NCBI GenBank assembly: GCA_025210335.1
Contig: JAOARY010000031.1
Location: forward strand, 1-61,769
Reading direction: 5' to 3'
DNA from: Peptostreptococcaceae bacterium
GTDB taxonomy: Bacteria; Bacillota; Clostridia; Peptostreptococcales; Peptostreptococcaceae
Length of the DNA: 61,769 bases
Under the pieces are notes generated by a model. It ran no database searches. It was given only the letters and a program-made list of their open reading frames with translations, and was not told where the DNA came from. A program made the translations under genes and the position numbers. The number at the start of each line of letters is the position of its first letter. The first letter of the stretch is position 1. Positions 28,059-37,655 of the stretch are shown here, piece by piece.

Positions 28059-30116
28059 TTATAATAAATCATTGTATATAATCTTTTCATAAGAATATAA
28101 TGTGATTAAATAATACAAGCTGTATACAATACAATATGCAACTATTGTTATAAATGTAGGCATAAATAAATTCATTTTTATAAGTAATGATAATGCATTT
28201 AATGCAAATCCACAATGAAGTATCCCCACCAAAAGAGGAATTAAAAATAAAAATCTTATTTCTTTTTTTATGATTTTTCTCCTATCTTTCTTTGATACAC
28301 CAATTTTGCTCAATATAATAAATGTATTCTTATCATCATTAGCTTTTGTAAGTAATTTAAAATATATTATACTTCCAGTTGATACAAGAACTATAATACC
28401 TAAGAATCCAAAGACAAATAAAGTCATTCCATATTCTTCAACCATTGAAGAATATGGATAATAAAAACTTTTAATTTTATGATTTGTAATATCATTTAAC
28501 TTAATAGTTAAATCTTTACTAGATGTCTCATTTTTTATATTTATAATTCTTTTTATATTATATCCAAGATTATTTTTAGCCTCTTTATATTCTTCTTCTA
28601 TTAAAGATTTTATATTTTTTTCATCATCATCTTCACCTTGTTCTAAATTCCAACTACGAATTTCTTTTTCAATATCTGCTTTCAAACTCTCACATTCAAG
28701 CAATTTATTTTCTTTTATCCTACTCTTTATTTCATTAAATAATTCATCACTTACAACTAAATTATAAGGATAAAAATCATCTGAAAATAAAAGCTTCTTT
28801 TCTATTGATTTTACTTTTAATTTATACTCCTTGTTATCAAGTAAATAATCTATATTGCTTAATTTTAACATGGTTTCTTTTCTATATTCATATACATTTG
28901 GATTTGCAAGAACTATAACTTCATCTTTTTTTAGGCTTGATAATTTATTTAGCACAAATAAATCATTAATTTTTTTCAAATCATTAATTGAAATTATTGA
29001 AGTTTTATATATTTTAGAATTATATATTTTTACATTTGATTTTGTAAATAAATTAATATATGGCATGTATAAATCCATCTTTGTAGAATTTTTTTCCTTA
29101 TATTCTTCTAAAGCCTTGCTCACTTTATTATTATCAATTTCTTTACTTACAGTATAAGTATAATCAAATGGGTTATAGCCTCTAACTTGTTCATACACAT
29201 TATAATAAAGACCATAAAAAGTACCTGCAAAAGTAAGAGTAGTCGCACAAAGCAAAGATACAATAGAAAGCATGACTGCATTAGATTTTATTTTATATAA
29301 TAAATTTGATGTAGTTATTAAATTAACTCCCTTATAATACTTTTTCCTATTTGATTTTAGCATTTTGATTAAAAAAATCAAAAAGAATCTAAAAAATAAA
29401 AATGTCCCAATTGTGACTGTTGTTATAACTATAAACGCATATTTAAAAAAATCCTTAATATAATCTATATTAGCTGAATAATAGTATCCAAATATCAAAA
29501 GACAAAACCCTAAAATAGATAATATTACAGATTGCTTTGGTTCTTTTTCTGATTTATTTTCAGCCTTAAATAATTCAATTAATTTAAATCTATAAATTAT
29601 AAAATATGAATGAATTGAAATTATTAAAAATATCAAACCAAATACCAATATTGATTTTATCACTGCAATAAAAGATATACTAAATGATACATTCACATTA
29701 GAACCCATAAGTCTTAATAATATCATTGCAAATAACTTAGAAAATAAAGACCCTAGTAAAATTCCTACAAACAGTGCAATCCCACCCATAGTCATATTTT
29801 CATAAAATAACATTCTTCCTATTTTTCTCTTTCTTACTCCAAGCAAAGAATAAAGAGCCACTTCTTTTTTTCTTCTCCTTATAAAAAAAGAATTTGAATA
29901 CCATATAAATACTGCACAAAATATTGCTGTTGTTATTCCACCAAAATTTAAAATAAATCCAACTTTAGTTGAAACAGCTTTTAATACATCCTTGTTACTT
30001 TGAGTTGAAATAAATATATAAAACATAAGTATTCCAAATACCATAGAACAAAAGTACAAAAAATAATTTTTGAAATTATTTTTTATATTTTTTTTAGTTA
30101 TATCAAATAATGTCAC
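28059..30116 (-). CDS. BceB-type ABC transporter permease (FtsX fold, peptide resistance)
   Basis: A 685-residue permease with about 10 membrane segments and one large extracellular domain (about 310-540) between segments 7 and 8. This is the BceB layout that binds bacitracin-like or lantibiotic peptides and their lipid targets and signals to the kinase. The cytoplasmic loop RRRKKEVALYSLLGVRKRKI matches the FtsX-fold coupling helix. The GTG start follows GGAGG by 8 nt and overlaps the ATPase gene by 14 nt. Last gene of the RR-kinase-ATPase-permease set. Confidence 0.92.
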   Translation of the reverse strand: MTLFDITKKNIKNNFKNYFLYFCSMVFGILMFYIFISTQSNKDVLKAVSTKVGFILNFGGITTAIFCAVFIWYSNSFFIRRRKKEVALYSLLGVRKRKIGRMLFYENMTMGGIALFVGILLGSLFSKLFAMILLRLMGSNVNVSFSISFIAVIKSILVFGLIFLIISIHSYFIIYRFKLIELFKAENKSEKEPKQSVILSILGFCLLIFGYYYSANIDYIKDFFKYAFIVITTVTIGTFLFFRFFLIFLIKMLKSNRKKYYKGVNLITTSNLLYKIKSNAVMLSIVSLLCATTLTFAGTFYGLYYNVYEQVRGYNPFDYTYTVSKEIDNNKVSKALEEYKEKNSTKMDLYMPYINLFTKSNVKIYNSKIYKTSIISINDLKKINDLFVLNKLSSLKKDEVIVLANPNVYEYRKETMLKLSNIDYLLDNKEYKLKVKSIEKKLLFSDDFYPYNLVVSDELFNEIKSRIKENKLLECESLKADIEKEIRSWNLEQGEDDDEKNIKSLIEEEYKEAKNNLGYNIKRIINIKNETSSKDLTIKLNDITNHKIKSFYYPYSSMVEEYGMTLFVFGFLGIIVLVSTGSIIYFKLLTKANDDKNTFIILSKIGVSKKDRRKIIKKEIRFLFLIPLLVGILHCGFALNALSLLIKMNLFMPTFITIVAYCIVYSLYYLITLYSYEKIIYNDLL

Positions 30117-30867
30117 CTAAATCGCCTCCTAGATTTCTAAGCACATCTATAATCTTAGAAAAGAATTCTTTTCTACTTCCTTCCTTTGTTATTTGAGTAT
30201 ATATATCACCATCTTTTATAAATAATATTCTCTTACAATAACTTGCTGAAAAAGCATCATGAGTAACCATCATTATAGTAGAATTATTTTCTTTATTTAA
30301 TTTTTCTAAAGATGAAAGAAGCATTGTTGATGATTTTGAGTCCAATGCTCCTGTTGGTTCATCTGCCATAATCAAAGATGGCGAAGTTATAAATGCTCTT
30401 GCAGCACTTGCTCTTTGTTTTTGACCAATTGATACTTCATATGGATATTTATCTAGTAAATCATCAATCATTAATGATTTTGAAACTTTGATTAAATTTT
30501 CTTCTATAATATCTAAATCCACTTTTGATAAAGATAATGGAAGTATAATATTTTCTTTTAATGTTAAAGTATCTAACAAATTATAATCTTGAAATATAAA
30601 ACCTAATTTTTCTTTTCTAAAATTAGTTAATTTTTCTTCATCCATATTCAATATATTTATACCATCAAAAACAACCTCTCCACTTGTTGGTATATCTATT
30701 GTGGATAATATATTTAACAATGTAGTCTTTCCTGCTCCTGAAGGTCCCATAATCCCAATGAATTCACCTTCTTCAATTTTAAAGCTTATATCATTTAATG
30801 CTCTATATGAATTATTTTTTCCACCATATATCTTTTGCAAATTCTTAGCAACCAAAATATCTGACAT
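30103..30867 (-). CDS. BceA-type ABC transporter ATP-binding protein
   Basis: 254 residues. Walker A is GPSGAGKTT, the signature reads VSIGQKQRASAARAF (SIGQ instead of SGGQ), Walker B is PSLIMADEPTGALDS, and the H-loop is MVTHD. It belongs to the MacB/LolD/BceA class that powers FtsX-fold permeases. The start is preceded by AAGGAGG. It is the first gene of the transporter pair and sits directly after a strong hairpin (30896-30969) that separates it from the kinase gene. Confidence 0.93.
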   Translation of the reverse strand: MSDILVAKNLQKIYGGKNNSYRALNDISFKIEEGEFIGIMGPSGAGKTTLLNILSTIDIPTSGEVVFDGINILNMDEEKLTNFRKEKLGFIFQDYNLLDTLTLKENIILPLSLSKVDLDIIEENLIKVSKSLMIDDLLDKYPYEVSIGQKQRASAARAFITSPSLIMADEPTGALDSKSSTMLLSSLEKLNKENNSTIMMVTHDAFSASYCKRILFIKDGDIYTQITKEGSRKEFFSKIIDVLRNLGGDLGDII

Positions 30868-30895
30868 AAAAATTCCTCCTTAAAAATTCTTATTA

Positions 30896-30969
30896 AAAAT
30901 AGAGTTAGATATTATTTAATTCTTTATATCATTTTTTTAAAGAACTTAATAATTATCTAACTCTATTTT
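30896..30969 (-). terminator. Strong hairpin just ahead of the Bce ATPase ribosome site
   Basis: A 16-bp perfect stem (30896-30911 with 30954-30969), extended inward by further pairs, followed on the minus strand by TTTTTAA. It ends only 15-20 nt before the ribosome site of the BceA gene. It may terminate the regulator transcript and act as an attenuator or 5' stabiliser for the transporter transcript. Confidence 0.7.
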
Positions 30970-31002
30970 ATTAATTTTATAATTTATAATCCATTTATTA
31001 AG

Positions 31003-31039
31003 CTAACAAAATAAGCCTTTAACCTTACAATTTTGTTAG
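31003..31039 (-). other. Second hairpin overlapping the kinase stop codon
   Basis: A 10-bp stem CTAACAAAAT / ATTTTGTTAG (31003-31012, 31030-31039). One arm includes the kinase stop codon. No T-run follows. TTGTTA in its 3' arm (minus strand) could be the -35 of a weak promoter, with TATAAA 15 nt on, for the transporter genes. Confidence 0.45.
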
Positions 31040-32061
31040 TTTAATATATTTAAATATGAATAATCTTTATAAAAGCTTATTATCACTTTTGTATACTCAT
31101 TTTCTTTTGAATCAATTTCAATCAAATGATTTAATTTATCACATAGTTTTTTTGCTAAATAAAGTCCCATTCCAGTTGAATTTTTATTTGTTCTATTTAC
31201 ACTTCCACTAAATCCTTTATCAAACACTCTCTTTTTATCCACTTCCTTAATACCAATACCACTATCCTTTATAATCAGACTTACTTGCTTATCATCTTCT
31301 TTGAAATATATATTTATTTGACCTTTTTTATCGGTATATTTTAAAGAATTTGATATTATTTGATTTATAATAAAATAAAGCCATCTATAATCAGAAAGTA
31401 CGTTTTTATTAATATCATCTATATCTATTTTAATAGCTTTATTTATAAAAATTTTTGCATTTGATTTTATAATTTTATTTATCACTTTATTTAGATTAAC
31501 TTCATCAATAATATAATCATTTGAAAAAGAATCTAATCTAAAACTATATAAAATTTTTTCAACCTCATCTTCAATTCTTTTTATTTCATCTTCCAAACTA
31601 TCTTTTAACATTACTATATCTTCATTATTTTCAAGTTCTAATTTTATTGCTGATATAGGCAGTTTTATTTCATGAACAAAGGACATTATATAATCTTTAT
31701 TTTCTTTTTTTTCATCATATAATATATTAAATCGATTTCTTTCAAAACTATAAATTTCATTAAACAAATTATATATTTTCTTTTCAAATTCATTTTGACC
31801 TCTTTTTAAATCCAAATATTTATCATCTTTTGCTTTTTTATAGAGTGAATCTAAATTATTAAAAAATATATTCAATCTATAATAATCATAAATCAAATAT
31901 ATTAAAAATAAAAAAAGAGAAATCATATTAATATATATAATATTTGATTTTCCTATCATAAAATTAGGATCGAATCTAATTATCAAAGATATAAAAAGCA
32001 TTAATACTATAAAAAATATTATAAAAGATTTTCTTACATTCAAAAACTTTAAAATAGTCAT
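31036..32061 (-). CDS. BceS-type intramembrane-sensing histidine kinase
   Basis: 341 residues with two membrane segments (about 12-29 and 38-60) and almost no extracellular loop, the hallmark of kinases that sense through a BceAB transporter. The H-box is SFVHEIKLPISAIK, the N-box ISNSLKY, and the ATPase motifs DSGIGI and STGMGLYLAKKL. The ATG overlaps the response-regulator stop by 4 nt. With the ABC genes it forms a flux-sensing module against cell-wall-active peptides. Confidence 0.93.
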   Translation of the reverse strand: MTILKFLNVRKSFIIFFIVLMLFISLIIRFDPNFMIGKSNIIYINMISLFLFLIYLIYDYYRLNIFFNNLDSLYKKAKDDKYLDLKRGQNEFEKKIYNLFNEIYSFERNRFNILYDEKKENKDYIMSFVHEIKLPISAIKLELENNEDIVMLKDSLEDEIKRIEDEVEKILYSFRLDSFSNDYIIDEVNLNKVINKIIKSNAKIFINKAIKIDIDDINKNVLSDYRWLYFIINQIISNSLKYTDKKGQINIYFKEDDKQVSLIIKDSGIGIKEVDKKRVFDKGFSGSVNRTNKNSTGMGLYLAKKLCDKLNHLIEIDSKENEYTKVIISFYKDYSYLNILN

Positions 32062-32732
32062 TTTATGATATAGCCTTCCTTTCTCTTTGTTTTTATAAAA
32101 TCATCTAAATCCAAATTCAAAAGTTTCTTTCTAAGTCTATTTATATTGACTGTAAGTGTATTATCATCAACAAAGCTTTCATCTTCCCAAAGTTTTCTCA
32201 TTATAAATTCTCTTGATATTATTTTATTGTTATTTTTCATTAAAATATAAAGTATCTTAAATTCATTTTTACTAAGTTCTATTTCCTTATTATTAAAACT
32301 AACCATATAATCCTTTAAATTAAGTATTACATTATTGTATTCTAATACAGCTATATCCTTATCTTGATAAGAATATGTTCTTCTTAAGAGTGCTTTAATC
32401 TTAACTAAAAGCACCTCCATAGAAAAAGGCTTACTTAAAAAATCATCTCCACCCATATTAATAGCCATAACAATATCCATATTCCCATCCCTTGATGATA
32501 TAAAAATTATAGGTACTTTTGATAATTCTCTTATTTTTTTACAATAATAAAACCCATCAAAATAGGGTAAATTTATATCCATAAGTATTAAATGTGGCTT
32601 ATTTTCTATATAACTTTCAACTATATGCGAAAAATTTTTAGGTCTTATTATTTCATAACCCCATTTTTTTAAATTATTAGACATTATATTTGATATTTTT
32701 TCATCATCTTCTACAATCATAATCTTAAACAT
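32058..32732 (-). CDS. BceR-type OmpR-family response regulator
   Basis: 224 residues. The receiver has MIVEDDEKI, phosphoacceptor Asp in PHLILMDINLPYFDG, and Lys in DDFLSKPF. The winged-helix domain ends LTVNINRLRKKL. It is encoded first in the module and expected to activate transcription of the ATPase/permease pair. The 350-nt gap upstream is shared with the divergent brnQ gene. Confidence 0.94.
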   Translation of the reverse strand: MFKIMIVEDDEKISNIMSNNLKKWGYEIIRPKNFSHIVESYIENKPHLILMDINLPYFDGFYYCKKIRELSKVPIIFISSRDGNMDIVMAINMGGDDFLSKPFSMEVLLVKIKALLRRTYSYQDKDIAVLEYNNVILNLKDYMVSFNNKEIELSKNEFKILYILMKNNNKIISREFIMRKLWEDESFVDDNTLTVNINRLRKKLLNLDLDDFIKTKRKEGYIIK

Positions 32733-32962
32733 AACTCACCCTCATTTCAAATCATCTAAATCAAATATCTATTATTTACTACATTTTTAAACCTTAATAA
32801 TATAGTAACATTTACTTCTTTAATTTATTTTTAGAATTAGATTAAAAATCATTCACATAATAACAATTTAATTTTGCAATATCTTTAAATTAAAATTATT
32901 ATTTTCTTAATATTAGTTAAATTGCATTATATTTTTTAAAAAAAATTTAATTTTCATATATG

Positions 32963-32991
32963 TTGACTTTATCAATAATAGTAATTATAAT
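32963..32991 (+). promoter_or_regulatory. brnQ promoter
   Basis: TTGACT (32963-32968), 17-nt spacer, TATAAT (32986-32991), near consensus. At the expected transcript start lies a small dyad GTATTG-TATG-CAATAC (32999-33014), which could be an operator or 5' hairpin. Confidence 0.8.
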
Positions 32992-33082
32992 ACAGCTAGT
33001 ATTGTATGCAATACATTAAATTCTTAAAGAAGCATTATACATATAATAAAAAATCAAAAATTAAAAAAAAGGGGGGTTTTCC

Positions 33083-34378
33083 TTGAACAAAAAAAATGAT
33101 GTAATCGTAATGGGACTTGCTTTATTTGCAATGTTTTTTGGTGCTGGTAATTTACTTTTTCCACCATCATTAGGTCTTTATGCTGGTAAAGCTTATTTAC
33201 TTTGTGGTTTAGGTTTTTTTATAACTGCAATAGGTATGCCTTTGCTTGGAATAATAGCAGGTGCTAAAGTGGGTGGAAATGTATATGATATTGGTAACAA
33301 GGTTGGTAAAAAATTTAGCAAAGTATTTGCAACAATAATAGTACTTACTATAGGACCTTTGCTTGCTATACCTAGAACTGGTGCTACTACATATGAAATG
33401 GGTATACAACCTTTATTTCCAATGGTTCCAGAAATAGTTGGAGCAATTATCTTCTTTGGACTAACTTTATATCTAACTATAAAACCATCAAAAGTTGTTG
33501 ATAATATAGGAAAAATTTTAACACCTGTATTACTTTTGGTTATTGGAATTATAATCGTAAAGGGAGTTGTAACACCATTAGGAACACCTGTAACTGCTAT
33601 GAAAGAAGTTGCTTTTACAAAAGGGTTTACTGAAGGTTATCAAACGGTAGATGCCTTGGCTTCACTGTTATTTGGAATAGTTATAATAAGATCTATAAAA
33701 GATAGAGGTTATAATACTTTAGAAGATCAAATAAGTCTTAGCATTAAATCTGGAGTTATAGCGGCTTGTGGATTATTATTTGTTTATGGTGGGCTTATTT
33801 ACATAGGTGCTAGTGTAAATGGTATCTATGATGTTAATACAGAAAAATCATTACTTTTGATAAATATAACTACATCTTTATTACAAGGTAGCGGAAAAAT
33901 AATTCTTAGTATTGTAGTATCTCTTGCTTGTCTTACAACTTCAATAGGACTTACTGCAACTGTTGGTGATTTTTTTGAAGAACTTACAAATAAAAAAGTT
34001 TCTTATAAAACAATCGTTATAATAACTTGTTTATTTAGTGGATATTTTTCAATAATGGGAGTTGATTCAATAGTTAAAATAGCAGTACCTTTATTGGAGT
34101 TAGTTTATCCAATATCAATAGTACTTATATTACTTGCATCAATGGATGAATATATACCTTCTAAATTCTATTTAGGTTCTGTTATTGGTTGCTTTATTAT
34201 AAGTTTTAACTCTTGTCTTATCAAACTTAATATAACTATTGATTTTTTAAATGATTTTAGTAATTTTATGCCACTTTCAAGTTACGGCTTTCCTTGGATA
34301 CTACCATCTATAGTCGGTGGTATTTTAAGCACCTTATTATTAAAATCAACTAACAAAAATAATAAAAAAATAGCATAG
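33083..34378 (+). CDS. brnQ: Branched-chain amino acid carrier BrnQ
   Basis: A 431-residue protein with 12 membrane segments of the LIVCS family. The N-terminal MGLALFAMFFGAGNLLFPP is diagnostic, and the central LTTSIGLTATVGDFFEEL segment is conserved. It imports leucine, isoleucine and valine with a sodium or proton gradient. The TTG start lies 6 nt after AAGGGGGG. Single gene with a strong promoter; no T-box is visible in the 90-nt leader. Confidence 0.94.
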   Translation: MNKKNDVIVMGLALFAMFFGAGNLLFPPSLGLYAGKAYLLCGLGFFITAIGMPLLGIIAGAKVGGNVYDIGNKVGKKFSKVFATIIVLTIGPLLAIPRTGATTYEMGIQPLFPMVPEIVGAIIFFGLTLYLTIKPSKVVDNIGKILTPVLLLVIGIIIVKGVVTPLGTPVTAMKEVAFTKGFTEGYQTVDALASLLFGIVIIRSIKDRGYNTLEDQISLSIKSGVIAACGLLFVYGGLIYIGASVNGIYDVNTEKSLLLINITTSLLQGSGKIILSIVVSLACLTTSIGLTATVGDFFEELTNKKVSYKTIVIITCLFSGYFSIMGVDSIVKIAVPLLELVYPISIVLILLASMDEYIPSKFYLGSVIGCFIISFNSCLIKLNITIDFLNDFSNFMPLSSYGFPWILPSIVGGILSTLLLKSTNKNNKKIA

Positions 34379-34418
34379 AAATATTTTTATAAAATATATA
34401 GAGGAATTTTTTCAATCA

Positions 34419-34458
34419 AAAATGGCTACGAACTAGACAATTAGTTTATAGCCATTTT
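34419..34458. terminator. Terminator after brnQ
   Basis: AAAATGGCTA (34419-34428) pairs with TAGCCATTTT (34449-34458), with an inner AACTA/TAGTT pair. T-rich flank on the plus strand. Confidence 0.75.
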
Positions 34459-34534
34459 GTTTATACAAGTATATATCATTAGTTGTCTATTTATATCAGT
34501 ATTATATAATATTATTCCATATTCTATTATTTTT

Positions 34535-35401
34535 TTATAATTCTATACTATGTTCTTCCACATTATAAGCATTTCCGCCTACTTTAACACTTACAACTTC
34601 CTCTTGTTCTATCTCTAACTTAACATTTATTAAAGATGGTTTATTTAGCTTGTAGCCCTGTTCTATCTTTATATCATTATAATCTTCTAATAAATTATAA
34701 TGGTGTAAATATGTAGCTAAGGCTCCATTTGATGTTCCTGTAGCTGATTTTTCATTTGTCTTATATCTTGGGGCAAAATTTCTAACAGATATTGTATTCT
34801 TTGGATTTTTAGTTTCTAATGTAAATAAGTGAAATCCAACAACATCATATCTTCTACTTATAGTTTTAATCTTCTCAAAATCTGGCTCTATTTTATTTAG
34901 AGTATCCAAATCTTTTACTGGTATTATAATATGTTTTAAACCTGTAGATACAGTTCTTATTGGATAATCAAGCATCAAATCTTCTTTTGATATGTTAAGA
35001 GCCTCACAAATTACAAATCTCTCAACTCTGCCATAAATCTTTGGTATAGATTGTTGTGCATATATTATATTATCCATTACATCAACATTTAATATTCCTG
35101 ATTTTGTTTCTTGTTTATATGTACCTTCTTTGATTAAATTTTTTTCTTTCATTAAATAAAAACTTCCTATTGTTCCATGTCCACAAAGTTCTAATTCATT
35201 ATTAGGTGTGTAAAATTCTAATTTGAAATCAGCATCATTTGATTTTGATATAAAAGTAATATCATCAAAATTCAGTTTTTTAGCTATCTCTTGTTTTTTA
35301 TTTTTATCTAAATCATTAGCTCCTAAAACTATTCCAGCTTTATTTCCTCCATTTAAATCATCTGAGAATATATTTAGTGTATAATATTTTACATTCATCA
35401 T
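34535..35401 (-). CDS. PhzF-family isomerase-like protein
   Basis: 288 residues of the PhzF/diaminopimelate-epimerase-like fold. The family's CGHGT motif is present (ELCGHGTIGSFYL) and the C-terminal half has the repeat motif SATGTSNGALATYLHH. Where characterised PhzF proteins have the catalytic Glu (pattern LSE-x-x-F), this one reads FDDITF, so Asp stands in its place. It may isomerise a small cyclic or keto acid; the substrate is unknown. Monocistronic, AAGGAG before the ATG. Confidence 0.88.
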   Translation of the reverse strand: MMNVKYYTLNIFSDDLNGGNKAGIVLGANDLDKNKKQEIAKKLNFDDITFISKSNDADFKLEFYTPNNELELCGHGTIGSFYLMKEKNLIKEGTYKQETKSGILNVDVMDNIIYAQQSIPKIYGRVERFVICEALNISKEDLMLDYPIRTVSTGLKHIIIPVKDLDTLNKIEPDFEKIKTISRRYDVVGFHLFTLETKNPKNTISVRNFAPRYKTNEKSATGTSNGALATYLHHYNLLEDYNDIKIEQGYKLNKPSLINVKLEIEQEEVVSVKVGGNAYNVEEHSIEL

Positions 35402-35633
35402 CTTTAAGCTCCTTTTTTAAATTTCCCCTAGACTATTTTATATTAAAATTACAAATATTTAAATAGTATTTTTAAGATTATAAATTATAAGAAAAATCGA
35501 TAATTCGACATCATTACAAAAAAAACATTTTCCATATGAACTTCTTTTATTATTTCATACCGAAATTAAAATAAAATTTTACTTGATTATTTTCGCATTA
35601 AAAACTAAAATAAAGGTGTAACTGGAAAAATTT

Positions 35634-35711
35634 ATGCTATATTTTGCATGATTATTTTATAAAATTTTTATTTAATGCAAATTTTGCATAAATACTTATG
35701 ATTTATATAAT
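35634..35711 (+). promoter_or_regulatory. Beta-amylase promoter with two palindromic operator candidates
   Basis: A perfect 15-nt palindrome ATGCAAATTTTGCAT (35675-35689) contains the -35 box TTGCAT (35684-35689); after 16 nt comes TATAAT (35706-35711). A related imperfect copy ATGCTATATTTTGCAT is at 35634-35649, 41 nt upstream. The pair looks like LacI/MalR-type repressor sites that loop or compete at the promoter. The rest of 35402-35785 shows nothing else. Confidence 0.6.
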
Positions 35712-35794
35712 ATAGTTTTTATTTTTAGTATTTATTATTAATTATATTTATAAATTGTATTAAAATTTAAAATTTTAAAAAAGGAGTGATTCAA

Positions 35795-37540
35795 TTGTTT
35801 TTAAAAGGAAAAAAAAGATTTAGTGCTTTAATTATTAATTTAATATTTATATTTTTTATAAGTACAAGTTGTGCTTATGATAATATAAACATTGATAGTA
35901 ATAGGGATTTTACTGCAAATGCAATGTCTCCGCTTAAAATTACTGATTTTGATGAATTTGATTATCAACTTAAGATAGCAAATGAATTAGGCGTTGATGC
36001 TATAAGTGTTGATGTTTGGTGGGGTATGGTTGAACAAGAAGATAATGATTTTGATTGGTCTTATTATGATCAAGTATTTGAAACTATAAGAAATAATAAT
36101 CTTAAAATACTTCCTATTATGTCATTCCATCAATGTGGCGGTAATGTAGGTGATGATGTTAATGTTTATATTCCACAATTTTTATTCTCAAAATACACAG
36201 ATAGTGAGTACAATAATATTTCACTTAAAGAAAATGATTTTAAATATGTAAGTGAACTAGGTAATGTATCTAATGAATATTTATCTTTATTTGTAGATGA
36301 ACTAGTAAAAAATGAATATCTTGATTTTATGAATGATTTTGAACAACATTTTTATGATTATAAAAATGATTTTCAAGAAATTAATATAAGCTGTGGTACT
36401 GCTGGAGAACTTAGATATCCTTCTTATAACTCTCATGATAGTGATAATGAATTTAGTGGTTATCCTAACAAGGGATATTTGCAATGTTATTCTGATATTG
36501 CAAAATTAGATTTTAGAAATGATATGTTAGCTAAGTATCAAAACTTAGAAGGCATAAATAAAGCTTGGAATATTAATCTAACTGAAATTAATAGTATTAA
36601 CCCTCCATCTAATGGTAAAGAATTCTTTTATTCTTCTAATAAGCCATATTTAACTACAACTTATGGTAAAGATTTTATTGATTGGTATAATGATTCTTTG
36701 GTTGAGCATGGTAAGAATATGATAGATTACGCATTAGAAGCTTTTGATGAAGATTTTAAAGATATCAAATTAGGTATCAAAATTCCAGGAATCCACTGGC
36801 AAATAAATAATTTAGACTATCCAAGAACAGCTGAAATCAATGCAGGACTTATAAGTTCTGATTTTGATTCATATAACAGTTATGGTTATGAAGATATATT
36901 ATCAATGGTTTCATCTTATAAAGATAAAGTAGTTCTTCACTTTACATGTTTAGAAATGGATAATGATAATGGTGAATCAACTTCAACGCCTAAAGATTTA
37001 GTTTCTTGGGTTGGTAATAGTGCTAATGATTTTGGCGTAGAAATAAAAGGTGAGAATGCTCTTAATTTTGGTAATGAAGATTATAATTATTGGTCTAATA
37101 TAGATGATGCTATTACTAATAATCATTACAATGGAATTACTATACTTAGAATAAATGATGTTGTTTATGGTGAATCTAATAATTATTATTCTAATTTAAT
37201 ATCAAAATACAAAAATTTTAATTTTGATAACAAAAATATATTTAGAGTAAATAATGTTGTAACAAATCCAAATTATGAAGTTTATATTGTTGGAAATACA
37301 AAAGAACTTGGAAATTGGGATGTTAACAACGCAGTAAGAATGTATAATGTAAATGAAGATAGAGCTTCAAAAACAAACCCATGGATGGTTTCTATTGAAA
37401 ATCTTCCAATAAATCAAAATATAGAATTTAAATTCATAATAAAATCTAATGATGATGTAATTTGGGAAAATAATATACCTAATAGAGTTATTAATATTTC
37501 TGATGCATTTAATAATTTCTCTTATGAGTTTAATAATTAA
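35795..37540 (+). CDS. Secreted beta-amylase (GH14) with C-terminal starch-binding CBM20
   Basis: 581 residues. A signal peptide (hydrophobic to about residue 25, ending ISTSC, possibly lipidated) is followed by a GH14 barrel: SVDVWWGMVEQEDNDFDW, the catalytic acid in CGTAGELRYPSY, and the catalytic base region LHFTCLEMDND. From about 480 a CBM20 domain begins (VYIVGNTKELGNWD) and runs to the end. The enzyme releases maltose from starch outside the cell. TTG at 35795, 8 nt after AAGGAG, is preferred to the GTG inside the ribosome site. It has its own regulated promoter. No maltose transporter is in the window. Confidence 0.93.
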   Translation: MFLKGKKRFSALIINLIFIFFISTSCAYDNINIDSNRDFTANAMSPLKITDFDEFDYQLKIANELGVDAISVDVWWGMVEQEDNDFDWSYYDQVFETIRNNNLKILPIMSFHQCGGNVGDDVNVYIPQFLFSKYTDSEYNNISLKENDFKYVSELGNVSNEYLSLFVDELVKNEYLDFMNDFEQHFYDYKNDFQEINISCGTAGELRYPSYNSHDSDNEFSGYPNKGYLQCYSDIAKLDFRNDMLAKYQNLEGINKAWNINLTEINSINPPSNGKEFFYSSNKPYLTTTYGKDFIDWYNDSLVEHGKNMIDYALEAFDEDFKDIKLGIKIPGIHWQINNLDYPRTAEINAGLISSDFDSYNSYGYEDILSMVSSYKDKVVLHFTCLEMDNDNGESTSTPKDLVSWVGNSANDFGVEIKGENALNFGNEDYNYWSNIDDAITNNHYNGITILRINDVVYGESNNYYSNLISKYKNFNFDNKNIFRVNNVVTNPNYEVYIVGNTKELGNWDVNNAVRMYNVNEDRASKTNPWMVSIENLPINQNIEFKFIIKSNDDVIWENNIPNRVINISDAFNNFSYEFNN

Positions 37541-37575
37541 TATTTCAATTAATAACTAAATTCAATTTATTAAGC

Positions 37576-37646
37576 AAAAGGACTATCATATTAAGAAGAA
37601 ATAGTACTGTATCATAACTAAATTTCTTAATGTGATAGCCCTTTTT
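37576..37646. terminator. Long terminator hairpin after beta-amylase
   Basis: Arms 37576-37597 and about 37625-37646 pair over some 22 bp with one A-C mismatch and a G-U pair, with a 27-nt loop and T-runs outside. It is shared with the convergent lipoprotein gene. Confidence 0.7.
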
Positions 37647-37655
37647 AATTATTTT

